Positions 7,310 through 14,649 are shown, counted from the stretch's first letter. The stretch: DNA of 64,000 nucleotides from JAJZRJ01 sp040757055 (GCA_040757055.1 JBFLXY010000003.1:186001-250000), one strand, 5' to 3'. The notes: generated by a model from the sequence alone, not told the origin. Made by a program: numbers and translations.

Positions 7310-7624
7310 TCACTTCTCGATGATCGGCGCTATGTCCATCGGAAGGCTGTCCACCATGAGCCCTATGGGGGCTGAATAAAAATCTTCCGGGGATACTTGG
7401 CCTTCGTGGGGGTCCACCATTGCAAGGAATTCGCGGAAGGTATTTGCGATTTCCTTCGGAAGCCGAGTTTCATCGATGAAATATTGAGGACTGCCCGGTT
7501 CCCCCTTCTGAACGATTGGCAAAAGGGGCGGGAGTTCTCGGTATATCGACAGCATGAGCGCCCATTCTTGGAGCTTCGAAATGTCCCAATAGAGCTGTTT
7601 TTTGTCCTTGGTCTCGGTTGTCAT
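7310..7624 (-). CDS. Unknown protein, tandem paralogue of 6974-7285
   Basis: Protein of 104 residues. The ATG at 7624 is preferred because AAGGAC lies about 8 bases upstream; longer frames upstream overlap the preceding gene. It shares LPIVQKGEPGS and YFIDETRLPKEI with the equivalent blocks of its neighbour, so the two arose by duplication. It overlaps the stop of the upstream gene by four bases (ATGA), implying translational coupling. Function unknown. Confidence 0.7.
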   Translation of the reverse strand: MTTETKDKKQLYWDISKLQEWALMLSIYRELPPLLPIVQKGEPGSPQYFIDETRLPKEIANTFREFLAMVDPHEGQVSPEDFYSAPIGLMVDSLPMDIAPIIEK

Positions 7625-7908
7625 CTTTGCAGTCCTTTTTGCTTGTTGGCGGGTTTCGGCCGCCATGTGTTTTTGGGGCAAACGAAAATGCACGCGCCCC
7701 TCTCTCGGCTTCCGGTAACAAATTTTTCGCAGATGCCGGGGGTTCTGCACGACTTGCATTCCTTGGGGTACTGATCCGGGAAAACAGGCTGATACGAGGC
7801 CTTTCTTCGCGTCCTTTGCCGCTTCCCCTCTGCCATCTCAAACTCAGGCGCGGGGTTGGCTATAAGGAAAGCCTTGATAGCCAACTTTTCTGTTATCGCG
7901 GTTGCCAT
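7621..7908 (-). CDS. Small Cys-containing protein, unknown function
   Basis: Protein of 95 residues with a basic middle and a Cys cluster in the C-terminal half: CKSC, then C six residues later, then C..C within CIFVCPKN. The five Cys suggest a zinc or iron site, but no family is recognised. RBS AAGGGAA precedes the ATG. It is coupled to the downstream paralogue by an ATGA overlap and is part of the minus-strand element operon. Confidence 0.6.
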   Translation of the reverse strand: MATAITEKLAIKAFLIANPAPEFEMAEGKRQRTRRKASYQPVFPDQYPKECKSCRTPGICEKFVTGSRERGACIFVCPKNTWRPKPANKQKGLQR

Positions 7909-7923
7909 GGTGATTCCCTTTTC

Positions 7924-8223
7924 TCAGATGTCTTCAATGTTGCAGTTTATGTGGGGTCGTCCGTGAAGATAGGCCAGCGCATGCAGGATGATCTGATTCT
8001 TGCTGGCATAACCAGGCCGAGCCAGAAGCTCGTCGAGATACTTCTTTCCCCGCTGGCCAAGCCGTATCTTGGTGTTGATTCGCTTCTCTCCTTCTCCTGG
8101 TATGTGGTCCGGCTTGCTGCCATGGGCAAGGGCAAACAGAGCGTAACCGACGTGGTGGCGGAGTTTCCTGCTGCGAAGTGTCTCCGGCAATCGGACCTGG
8201 ATAATCGTGTCTTGCTCTGCCAT
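7924..8223 (-). CDS. Small DNA-binding-like protein, possibly ribbon-helix-helix
   Basis: Protein of about 99 residues from the ATG at 8223, which follows a G-rich ribosome binding site in the end of the upstream gene. It opens with a strand, DTIIQVRLPETLRS, like the beta strand of ribbon-helix-helix regulators. Later, INTKIRLGQRGKKYLDEL and a helix ending in LHALAYLHG could form a second unit. The family is not recognised. The start region overlaps by ending before the stop of the upstream membrane protein, so the spacing is close. Confidence 0.55.
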   Translation of the reverse strand: MAEQDTIIQVRLPETLRSRKLRHHVGYALFALAHGSKPDHIPGEGEKRINTKIRLGQRGKKYLDELLARPGYASKNQIILHALAYLHGRPHINCNIEDI

Positions 8224-8234
8224 GTCGCCCCCCC

Positions 8235-8588
8235 CTATAAGCTGCACAGCAACACGAAAACGCAAACCAGCGCCAAGCCCATGAGAGCCCGGTCAAGCAT
8301 CCGCCGTGATTCCGGGCCGTAGGTTCGCATTCTTTGGCGTTCCTCTTCGTCCATCCCGCACGCGTCTAGCAGGCGGGCCTGGATAGCCAGTGCCCCCCTG
8401 AGGCCGCCTATTAGGGCACATAGTCCGAGGACCATCGGGATGAACTCGTATAGGTTTTCCCGGCCCTGCGGCATCGGCACAATCGTTTTCCAGAGCGGCA
8501 TGATGCAGACGGCGGCCACTGTGCCGGCCGCTATCGTCGCTATCCCGAACCCCATCATCTTGTGATAATTGCTGCGTGTCTGTTCCAT
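8235..8588 (-). CDS. Small inner-membrane protein of the transfer operon
   Basis: Protein of 117 residues with membrane helices near 12-33, 45-68 and at the C-terminus (about 98-117), separated by a charged loop containing DEEERQRMR. No family recognised. It is encoded 25 bases after the VirB6-like gene, with GGAGGCC before the start. A role in the pore or in entry exclusion is possible by position only. Confidence 0.6.
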   Translation of the reverse strand: MEQTRSNYHKMMGFGIATIAAGTVAAVCIMPLWKTIVPMPQGRENLYEFIPMVLGLCALIGGLRGALAIQARLLDACGMDEEERQRMRTYGPESRRMLDRALMGLALVCVFVLLCSL

Positions 8589-8613
8589 GTTGGCCTCCTT
8601 GTGTGATTTACGG

Positions 8614-9630
8614 TCATTCGCCGCTGCTGCGCTTGATCCCTTTCATTTTGGAATAAGCCCGGCTGGCGCCTTCCTTGATCCAGCCGCCTACTTTGTTTGC
8701 CGCTCCGCGAGTAAACGGGTTGTTGTAGGCCAGCTTTGAGGCGCTGAACATCGCGCCGCCGGTCATGGCCAGCCCGCCGGTAATCATGGCCGTGCTGCCA
8801 GCCATGCCACCAGAGAGGGCGGCGGCGTAATCGGCACTCTTGAGCAGCAGGCCAAGGGAGAGGAGCGACCAGCAAATGACGTAGCCGATTTCGCGGGTGA
8901 AATAACCCAAGCTCGGGTCGCTGTTGGCGGCCAGTTTGTCCATGGCGTGGGATATGCCATCCACGCAGATCCCCATGATCATGGAGGCGAAGATCACGAG
9001 CAACGCGTAGTTCGCCACAGCCCGGCACCAGGACCACGTGACGTGCCGCGTCTGCTTGAAGGCGCCAAAAAAGATACAGATGCCGCCCACCACAAAAAGG
9101 ACGTACATCGAGAAAAAGCCCATGCAGAGCGTGATTACATACGCCACATAGACCGCGCCGAAGGCAAGGGTCATGGCGCCCAGGGCAAGAGTTGCCTTGA
9201 TGTAATCCGAGGCAAACATGATGAGGTTGCCTGTCGGGAAGATCGCGTCCACGGTCGTTTCCATCTTCACGAAAGCATCGTCCAGCCGGGTGAATAAGCC
9301 TTCCAGACCATCGCTGCCGCCCATCCCCGCGTTGACGAAAAATGATGCCATATGCATCGTTATCCGCTTGATCGGATCGACGAACCACTCCTTGTAGACG
9401 GCTAATTCCATGACGAAAACATGGAGAGCGATAATCAGAAGGATGCTCCACCCGATCTCTTTGGTGTGCTCGCCGAATTTTGCCTTGAGGTATCCGATCC
9501 CCATCAGCAGAAGGTAGAGCAAGACAAACGCCCTCGCGAATCCACCAAAGGAGGCCATGAACGAGCCGAAAATCAGCATGAAGTATTTGTCGAGCGAGTC
9601 GAGTACGACCAGGATGATTTCGGTACCCAT
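8614..9630 (-). CDS. VirB6/TrbL-like inner-membrane protein of type IV secretion
   Basis: Protein of 338 residues with about six to seven membrane segments, a large periplasmic loop (about 75-135) and a polar, Gly/Ser/Ala-rich C-terminus ending GASRAYSKMKG. This topology and length are typical of VirB6 (TrbL/TraD), the inner-membrane channel component that contacts substrate DNA. The middle contains the usual aromatic/glycine-rich pair of helices with a Trp in WSWCRAVANYALL. It follows the small lipoprotein and VirB5-like genes, the order seen around virB5-eex-virB6 in several conjugation systems. No VirB4 or VirB8-11 genes accompany it. Confidence 0.85.
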   Translation of the reverse strand: MGTEIILVVLDSLDKYFMLIFGSFMASFGGFARAFVLLYLLLMGIGYLKAKFGEHTKEIGWSILLIIALHVFVMELAVYKEWFVDPIKRITMHMASFFVNAGMGGSDGLEGLFTRLDDAFVKMETTVDAIFPTGNLIMFASDYIKATLALGAMTLAFGAVYVAYVITLCMGFFSMYVLFVVGGICIFFGAFKQTRHVTWSWCRAVANYALLVIFASMIMGICVDGISHAMDKLAANSDPSLGYFTREIGYVICWSLLSLGLLLKSADYAAALSGGMAGSTAMITGGLAMTGGAMFSASKLAYNNPFTRGAANKVGGWIKEGASRAYSKMKGIKRSSGE

Positions 9631-9639
9631 GGCCTCCTC

Positions 9640-9882
9640 CTAGCGGTTGATGATCTTGTCGATTGAGCCGGGGCCGTAATTGCCGTCCTTGTCTCTCGTG
9701 ACGCCGGCCTCCTCAAGCTGCTTGTCGTGCAGCCCCTCCACCTTCTTTGCCGGCCGCTCGGGCGGCCGATATTCATACCGCGCAGACCCTTCGCGGCGGC
9801 CCTGTTCCGTTTTCTCCTCATTGTTCGAGGAGCAGCCAACAACGTAAATCCCTACCAGCACAATGGCTAACAGCTTTTTCAT
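9640..9882 (-). CDS. Small lipoprotein between virB5 and virB6, candidate entry-exclusion or VirB7-like protein
   Basis: Protein of 80 residues with a lipoprotein signal peptide and lipobox VVGCSS (Cys 17). The mature part is polar and charged. Its last 30 residues (HDKQLEEAGVTRDKDGNYGP then GSIDKIINR) closely match the end of the VirB5-like protein encoded just upstream. Small lipoproteins at this spot are Eex proteins in IncN/IncW-type operons, and VirB7 is also a small lipoprotein, so either role is possible. RBS GGAGGAAG. Confidence 0.75.
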   Translation of the reverse strand: MKKLLAIVLVGIYVVGCSSNNEEKTEQGRREGSARYEYRPPERPAKKVEGLHDKQLEEAGVTRDKDGNYGPGSIDKIINR

Positions 9883-9894
9883 TTCTTCCTCCGT

Positions 9895-10776
9895 CTATCG
9901 GTTGATGATGGTCTCGATGGACCCGGCCCGGTAAAACCCGTCAACGCGTTGCACTCCGGCCGCGTTGAGCTGCTCGTCGTGTATCCATTCCGGTTCGCGT
10001 TCCGCTGCACGTTTGGTCGCCTCGATGCGCTGTTCCATGGTCGCGTCGTCGACGCCCTGATAAAACTGGAGCGACTGTGCTTCCCCAAGCCGCGACACCA
10101 CGGCAAGCAGTTCGTAAAGGGTCTTGAGGATCTCCGCGAGAAAGCGGTTTTGGAGATCCGAGGAGTCTTTAAGGTTTTTGGTGGAGTCGATGGCGTTGGC
10201 CAGCTCGTCCAGGGTGGCCACCCGTTCCGGCATGGTCTGCAAAACGTCCTCGGCCGCTGCCACCGCGTCCTTGAGCGCGGTCTGTGAAACGTGATACTGC
10301 CGGTCCTTGCTCATGTTCGGGACGCGGCTCATCATGGTCTTTCGCTTGCGCGGGTCTTCAAAGTTCTCGTCCAGCACCTGCCGGGCGTCCACATAGACGC
10401 CCATGGCGCCGTCCGCCGTCCGGCCGGCGGTGTTGCCGAGGCCGGCGACACCATCCACCACGCCGGACCACTTCCGAAACTGGCCGTCCAGGGTGGACGG
10501 CTCGCTGTTGATCTTCTTTTGGAGCCGCTGCACCTGCCGCACCATGCTCATGCCCCGGTTGTAGGTGCCCACGGTGGAGTCGTAGAGGTCTTCCGCCGTG
10601 GTCCTGATGCCGCCCAACGTCCGCACCGTCTCCATGGCCTCCTTGGTCTGGTTGGCCATTTCCTTGAGCTGTTCGACGTAATAGCCGTAGCTCGTGGGAT
10701 CGGATACCACCATCCCGCGAGCTTGCGGCGGCGTGGCGACCAGGACGACCAGGACCAGGATGATGATTTTCTTCAT
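9895..10776 (-). CDS. VirB5/TrbJ-like pilus-tip or adhesin protein
   Basis: Protein of 293 residues with a signal peptide (cleavage near residue 20, PQARG). The mature part is alpha-helical. The start, DPTSYGYYVEQLKEMANQ, is the signature of the TrbJ/VirB5 family, followed by long amphipathic helices with GTYNRGMSMVRQVQRLQKK. VirB5 proteins are minor pilus components that act in cell contact. The C-terminus carries HDEQLNAAGVQRVDGFYRAG then SIETIINR, shared with the next lipoprotein. RBS GAAGGAGG. The start overlaps the stop of the replication-like gene by four bases. Confidence 0.85.
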   Translation of the reverse strand: MKKIIILVLVVLVATPPQARGMVVSDPTSYGYYVEQLKEMANQTKEAMETVRTLGGIRTTAEDLYDSTVGTYNRGMSMVRQVQRLQKKINSEPSTLDGQFRKWSGVVDGVAGLGNTAGRTADGAMGVYVDARQVLDENFEDPRKRKTMMSRVPNMSKDRQYHVSQTALKDAVAAAEDVLQTMPERVATLDELANAIDSTKNLKDSSDLQNRFLAEILKTLYELLAVVSRLGEAQSLQFYQGVDDATMEQRIEATKRAAEREPEWIHDEQLNAAGVQRVDGFYRAGSIETIINR

Positions 10777-11525
10777 GCGTTGCCTCCTTCGAGCATTTCG
10801 AGTTCACGGAGATATTCCTGCGTCTGTAGCGCATCCATGTGAGAGGGGAAGCTGATAGTTTTGGGGGACGGACCACGCCAGAGTTCAAGCTGTTTCCGGC
10901 GTTCGGGCGTGAGCCGACCGCCTTCGGTGGTGATTTGCTTGCGGATGCCGGCCGCGTACTTCGTGCGGCTTTTGCGGATTTCTCCCGCGCCGGCTGCTCG
11001 TTCTGTCTCTCGCCGAATGTACTCCTCCACCTCCTGGTGCTGTTCCGGGTTGGAGGGGGAAAGGGGGTGGTGGTTTACTGATCTGGAGGGTGGATAGGTG
11101 GTATTATGATGATATGTCGGATTTTTTTCCGAGGTTGGGTCGGAAATTTTTCCGAGTTTGCTCGGATTTTTCTCCGACCCCTCGGATTTTTTTCCGAGGG
11201 CAAGATCTCCGACTCCTTTTCGATTCCACTCCGCGCCTTTCCTGGTCACCCTGACCAGGATATCCGTGCCTTGTTGCTGCACCTCGATTATCCCAAGGTT
11301 CACCAGGGCCTTCATGTGTCGGTAGATCGTGTCTTTGTGTTGGCTGAGGATCGGCAGCTCGGAAATGATCTTGTTGTAGGCGATTCGGTAGTAGGAAACG
11401 CCATCGATGATGTGGCAGGTCGCCCAGCTCGGCAATTCGTACAAAAAGGCGAACAGCGTCGCCTGCTGGAGGTTGAGCCCCCATTCCGTTGCCCTTGGCT
11501 GGTTGATATAGATCGCGAATTGCAT
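10773..11525 (-). CDS. Replication-initiator-like winged-helix protein
   Basis: Protein of 250 residues. The N-terminal 110 residues look like the winged-helix domain of plasmid or phage replisome organisers: ATLFAFLYELPSWA, then YNKIISELPILSQHKDTIYRHMKALVNLGIIE, a recognition helix and wing. The middle (about 120-165) is low complexity, with repeated SEKNP segments encoded by the four palindromes at 11117-11197. The C-terminal third is basic and helical. It may start replication of the excised element or regulate the transfer operon. The assignment rests on fold pattern and is moderate. Confidence 0.6.
   Translation of the reverse strand: MQFAIYINQPRATEWGLNLQQATLFAFLYELPSWATCHIIDGVSYYRIAYNKIISELPILSQHKDTIYRHMKALVNLGIIEVQQQGTDILVRVTRKGAEWNRKGVGDLALGKKSEGSEKNPSKLGKISDPTSEKNPTYHHNTTYPPSRSVNHHPLSPSNPEQHQEVEEYIRRETERAAGAGEIRKSRTKYAAGIRKQITTEGGRLTPERRKQLELWRGPSPKTISFPSHMDALQTQEYLRELEMLEGGNA
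11117..11197. repeat. Four TCGGA-N6-TCCGA palindromes inside the initiator-like gene
   Basis: Sixteen-base dyads occupy 11117-11132, 11140-11155, 11162-11177 and 11182-11197. Each has TCGGA, six A/T-rich bases and TCCGA, and starts are 23, 22 and 20 bases apart. A further half site TCCGA is at 11208-11212. They encode the SEKNP repeats but are more regular as DNA than coding needs. Confidence 0.8.
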
Positions 11526-11542
11526 CGAGCGGAACCCGGCCG

Positions 11543-11827
11543 CTACCCTTCGTTGCCAGCCCGCCGTAACTGTTCTGCCTTAGTCGGTCGCCCCCGTCGG
11601 CGGGGACTAGGCGGAGGAGCACCACCATCAAGAGCCGCCACAACCGACGAAACGGGGAACATGATTCTGTTGCCGATCCGACGCCACGGAATGGGGAATA
11701 TTTCTGCTCGTACCGCTTTGCGTATGTAGTGTGTGGACATGTGGATCAGCGGGGCGAGTTCATCCACCGACAAGGTGATTCGGTCTGGGTACTTGCTGCG
11801 GATGATCTCAAGTGTTGTTGTGGACAT
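11543..11827 (-). CDS. Small HTH protein, excisionase-like
   Basis: Protein of 94 residues. The first 65 residues form a MerR/excisionase-type winged helix (LSVDELAPLIHMSTHYIRKA, then IPWRRIGNRIMFPVSSVVAAL). The Pro/Arg-rich tail contains an AT-hook-like RRRGRP. Its position at the head of the minus-strand operon, next to a divergent XRE repressor, fits an excisionase or activator that switches the element on. Upstream is a strong TTGACA/TATACA promoter. Confidence 0.75.
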   Translation of the reverse strand: MSTTTLEIIRSKYPDRITLSVDELAPLIHMSTHYIRKAVRAEIFPIPWRRIGNRIMFPVSSVVAALDGGAPPPSPRRRGRPTKAEQLRRAGNEG

Positions 11828-11865
11828 GTATGGTTCCCCATGGTAGTATGGTAGTTGCTTGGGTG

Positions 11866-11910
11866 TTTACATGGTAAATCATGTATACTGATTGGTATAT
11901 CGGTTGTCAA
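11866..11910 (-). promoter_or_regulatory. Promoter and candidate operator between the divergent regulators
   Basis: On the minus strand, TTGACA (11905-11910), 17 bases and TATACA (11882-11887) form a near-consensus sigma70 promoter for the HTH/transfer operon. Just downstream is the dyad TTTAC-ATG-GTAAA (11866-11878), a plausible operator for the XRE protein encoded divergently. Confidence 0.7.
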
Positions 11911-11964
11911 GTGCGTTTTTTCGTATGAGTGTTTTGGGGAAGGGATACAGCGCAAGGTGCTAAA

Positions 11965-12399
11965 ATGAGTGGGAAAATTTCTATTAGGTTAAAGGATGTC
12001 CGGAAAGAGCTTGGCTATACGCAAAAGCAGATAGGCGAAGCGATAGGTAGCTCTCTTAGTACATGGCAGGATTATGAAGCAGGAAAGAGTATTCCGGGGG
12101 GGAACGCGTTGGCGGGATTAGCGCGCCTTGGAGTCGATATTAATTGGCTCTTGACAGGCGAAGGGAACTCGCTTGTTCAAAAATCAGAATTTGATGTTGA
12201 ATTACTTAAAAATGTAATTTTTGTATTAGATAATTTGTTATCAAATACGGATAGAAATAATGAGTTAAATATGTCACTGGAGAAAAAATCAAAATGGATA
12301 TCATATTTTTATGATGAATTTATGCAAAAAACAGTAAAGGAAAGGACGATAGAAAATATTAAAGATAAATTATATCGTTTTCTTGAATTGTCTGAATAA
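11965..12399 (+). CDS. XRE-family repressor (CI-like)
   Basis: Protein of 144 residues from the ATG at 11965, preceded by AAGGTG five bases upstream; a longer frame from 11929 lacks this. The N-terminal HTH spans about 5-65 (TQKQIGEAIGSSLSTWQDYE and then LGVDINWLLTGEG, a signature of phage-type repressors). The C-terminal 75 residues are helical and unassigned. It is divergent from the excisionase-like gene and probably represses the transfer operon. The gene is clearly more A/T-rich than its neighbours, suggesting a separate origin. Confidence 0.85.
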   Translation: MSGKISIRLKDVRKELGYTQKQIGEAIGSSLSTWQDYEAGKSIPGGNALAGLARLGVDINWLLTGEGNSLVQKSEFDVELLKNVIFVLDNLLSNTDRNNELNMSLEKKSKWISYFYDEFMQKTVKERTIENIKDKLYRFLELSE

Positions 12400-12420
12400 C
12401 AAAACACTGGTGCTAACTAA

Positions 12421-12705
12421 ATGGATAAAAATGACTTTTTTAATGACTTGGATTTGTCGCCAAAAGGTAAGCGTACTCAAAAAATAGTAAATATTGTCGT
12501 CTGGATTCCTGCGATATTGCAATCTATCACAGTGTTTTTTGGTTCATCAACACCATTTGGCGTTGTTTTGCTATGCTATGAGGTGATTGGCGCTGTCGGA
12601 ATCAACTTGCTATCTCTATGGGCCTCGAAGGATGGACGCCTAAAAAAGTTCCGCATACAAAGTTTGAAGAGATGGGGTGTCAAAAAAACCAAGAAGGGAC
12701 ATTGA
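12421..12705 (+). CDS. Small two-helix membrane protein, unknown
   Basis: Protein of 94 residues with hydrophobic segments near 25-42 and 46-67, flanked by a Lys-rich start and a strongly basic C-terminus (KTKKGH). It lies 21 bases after the repressor on the same strand and shares its A/T-rich composition. No family recognised. It could be a superinfection or immunity protein, but only position suggests this. Confidence 0.5.
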   Translation: MDKNDFFNDLDLSPKGKRTQKIVNIVVWIPAILQSITVFFGSSTPFGVVLLCYEVIGAVGINLLSLWASKDGRLKKFRIQSLKRWGVKKTKKGH

Positions 12706-12815
12706 AGGGACACCAAAAAATAGAACAAAAAAACGCATTCAACCCCGCAAGATTGCTTGGGACAATTTTGGGACACATAAGCAGAAAAAGTGGGGATTTT
12801 GCAGCTTGAAATAGA

Positions 12816-12850
12816 AAATCCGGTCAGCGTATAACTGGCCGGATTTTTTT
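12816..12850 (+). terminator. Terminator at the right end of the element
   Basis: AAATCCGG (12816-12823) pairs with CCGGATTT (12839-12846), with further CAG/CTG pairing inside, followed by a T run to 12850. It isolates the element from the tRNA. Confidence 0.8.
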
Positions 12851-12858
12851 ATCTTTTC

Positions 12859-12908
12859 TGGTGCCCCCGGCAGGAATCGAACCTGCGACTCCAGGATTAG
12901 GAATCCTG
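12859..12908. repeat. Right attachment site (attR), 50-bp direct repeat
   Basis: Identical to 1617-1666. It forms the 3' 50 bases of the intact tRNA-Arg gene. Confidence 0.9.
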
Positions 12909-12934
12909 TGCTCTATCCCCTGAGCTACGAGGGC
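12859..12934 (-). tRNA. tRNA-Arg (anticodon CCT)
   Basis: A 76-base cloverleaf with encoded CCA. Acceptor GCCCTCG pairs with CGGGGGC; the anticodon stem CAGGA/TCCTG carries loop TTCCTAA with anticodon CCT; the T arm has GGTTCGATTCC. It is the integration target of the element and remains intact because the element supplies an identical 3' end. Confidence 0.95.
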
Positions 12935-12963
12935 GCTGCGGGAAAATGGCTGCAAGGCTTCCG

Positions 12964-12992
12964 AATATAGTCGCCGCCGCCGGGGAACGCAA
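12964..12992 (-). promoter_or_regulatory. Promoter of tRNA-Arg
   Basis: On the minus strand, TTGCGT (12987-12992), 17 bases and TATATT (12964-12969), about 30 bases before the tRNA 5' end. Confidence 0.6.
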
Positions 12993-13072
12993 CAGGATTC
13001 GCAGCCGATGCCCCTGCGGGGACTCTGGCAATCCGGCGGCGGGCTGTGGTATGCTGGCCGTAAGAGGAGACG

Positions 13073-14629
13073 ATGCAACTGGCGACAGCGGAACAGATGA
13101 GGCAATGCGACCGGCTTGCCATGGAACATTTCGGCATCCCCGGCGCGGTGCTGATGGAAAAAGCCGGCCTGGGCACGGTGGAGAGCATGGTGCGGCGTTA
13201 TGGGCTGTTGGCCGGGAAGGTGGTTTCCATTTTTGTCGGGCCGGGCAACAACGGCGGCGACGGCCTGGTGATCGCCCGCCATCTTTACCAGCGCGGCGCC
13301 CGGCCCCTGGTTTTGCTGCTGGTGCCGGACGAAAAGGTGCGCGGTGATGCCGGCCTCAACCTCAAGGCCGTGCGGGATTTGCCGATTCCGCTGGTGCCGG
13401 CGCTGGCCGAAGCGGACCTGCGCGATGCCGAACGCGAACTGGCGCAGAGTGAACTGGTGGTGGACGCCATTTTCGGCACCGGCCTTACCCGTGAGGTGAG
13501 CGGCCATTTTGCCCAGGCGATCCGGCGAATCAACGCGTTTTCCTGCCCCGTGGTGGCGGTGGATGTGCCCTCGGGCCTCAACAGCGATACCGGCGAGGAA
13601 CTGGGGGTGGCGGTGCGGGCCCAATTGACCTGCACCTACGGGCTCGCCAAGCCTGGGCTGGTCACCGAGCCGGGGCGTGCCGCAGCCGGGGTGGTCGAGG
13701 TGATCGACATCGGCATTCCGCCCGAGGCGGTGGCGCAGGCGGGTGTTGCCATGGAACTGCTCGAAGGGCATGATGTGGCTGGTTGGTTGCCCCGGCGTCG
13801 GGCGGCGGACCACAAGGGTACCTATGGCCATCTGCTGGTGGTGGCCGGTTCCGAAGGCAAAACCGGAGCGGCCGTGCTCGCAGCCCACGGCGCCTTGCGC
13901 AGCGGAGTCGGCCTGGTGAGCCTCTGTGTGCCTGAGCCGCTCAACCCGATTTTCGAAACCGCCCTGCCCGAGGCGATGACCATCCCGCTGCCCGCCTCCA
14001 CCATCGCCCCGCTGGCGGCGGATTACCACGTGGTCGCCGACGCGCTGTCGCGCAAGCAGGCGGTGGTGGTCGGGCCGGGGATCGGCACGGCCGACGATAC
14101 GGTACTCCTGGTGAAGCGCCTGTACCGGGAGGCGCCGTTGCCCATGGTGGTGGATGCCGATGCCCTCAACAGTCTGGCCGGTGAGCCGGCGCTGCTGGGC
14201 ACCTTCCTGGCGCCGCGCGTGCTCACCCCGCATCCCGGCGAAATGGCGCGCTTGCTCGGGGTGAACACGGCCGCGGTGCAGGGCGACCGGCGGGGCAGTG
14301 CCCAGGCCCTGGCCCGGGAATATGGCGTCTGGGTAGTGCTCAAGGGGAGCGGCACGGTGATCGCCGCCCCGGAAGGGTTGCTGGCCATCAACTCCACCGG
14401 CAACCCCGGCATGGCGGCCGGCGGCATGGGCGACGTGCTGTCCGGTTGCATCGGCAGCCTGCTCTGCCAGGGGCTGGCACCGTGGCAGGCGGCCTGTCTT
14501 GGTGCTTATCTCCACGGCCTGGCCGGCGACCTGCTGGTGCAAGACCTCGGCGTGGAGTTCGGTTTTCTGGCCTCGGAGCTGGCTGCGGCCCTGCCCAGGG
14601 CCTGCCGGCGACTGCGCGAAATCACGTGA
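13073..14629 (+). CDS. nnr: Bifunctional NAD(P)H-hydrate repair enzyme (epimerase and ADP-dependent dehydratase)
   Basis: Protein of 518 residues, normal for the fused form. The N-terminal YjeF domain (about 1-220) is the epimerase, with VGPGNNGGDGLVIARHL and the VDAIFGTGL loop. The C-terminal carbohydrate-kinase-like domain (about 230-515) dehydrates the S form of NAD(P)HX; it shows DHKGTYGHLLVVAGSEGKTG, VVGPGIG, LTPHPGEMARL and NPGMAAGGMGDVLSGC, which are family signatures. The enzyme repairs damaged nicotinamide cofactors in the cytosol. RBS AGGAGA precedes the ATG. It is the first core gene right of the element. Confidence 0.97.
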   Translation: MQLATAEQMRQCDRLAMEHFGIPGAVLMEKAGLGTVESMVRRYGLLAGKVVSIFVGPGNNGGDGLVIARHLYQRGARPLVLLLVPDEKVRGDAGLNLKAVRDLPIPLVPALAEADLRDAERELAQSELVVDAIFGTGLTREVSGHFAQAIRRINAFSCPVVAVDVPSGLNSDTGEELGVAVRAQLTCTYGLAKPGLVTEPGRAAAGVVEVIDIGIPPEAVAQAGVAMELLEGHDVAGWLPRRRAADHKGTYGHLLVVAGSEGKTGAAVLAAHGALRSGVGLVSLCVPEPLNPIFETALPEAMTIPLPASTIAPLAADYHVVADALSRKQAVVVGPGIGTADDTVLLVKRLYREAPLPMVVDADALNSLAGEPALLGTFLAPRVLTPHPGEMARLLGVNTAAVQGDRRGSAQALAREYGVWVVLKGSGTVIAAPEGLLAINSTGNPGMAAGGMGDVLSGCIGSLLCQGLAPWQAACLGAYLHGLAGDLLVQDLGVEFGFLASELAAALPRACRRLREIT

Positions 14630-14649
14630 TGACGAGAGGAGGAGAGACG

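Larger units (their letters stand above)
1617..12908. mobile_element. Integrative mobilizable element inserted in tRNA-Arg(CCT), about 11.2 kb
   Basis: The element is bounded by identical 50-bp direct repeats (1617-1666 and 12859-12908) matching the 3' part of tRNA-Arg(CCT), including CCA. A tyrosine integrase lies just inside the left repeat. Inside are a relaxase, MobC, an oriT, a replication-initiator-like gene, VirB5/VirB6-like genes and regulators. No VirB4, VirD4/TraG, VirB8-11 or TraN/H genes are present, so it cannot build a full conjugation pore alone and is classed as mobilizable rather than self-transmissible. From the HTH gene at 11827 to the relaxase, every gene runs on the minus strand, suggesting one long transfer operon. 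Host genes resume at both sides. Confidence 0.9.

Noticed and set aside
12618..12809. A 63-residue plus-strand gene overlapping the small membrane protein
   Set aside because: It overlaps the better supported gene at 12421-12705 and has no start signal or family.
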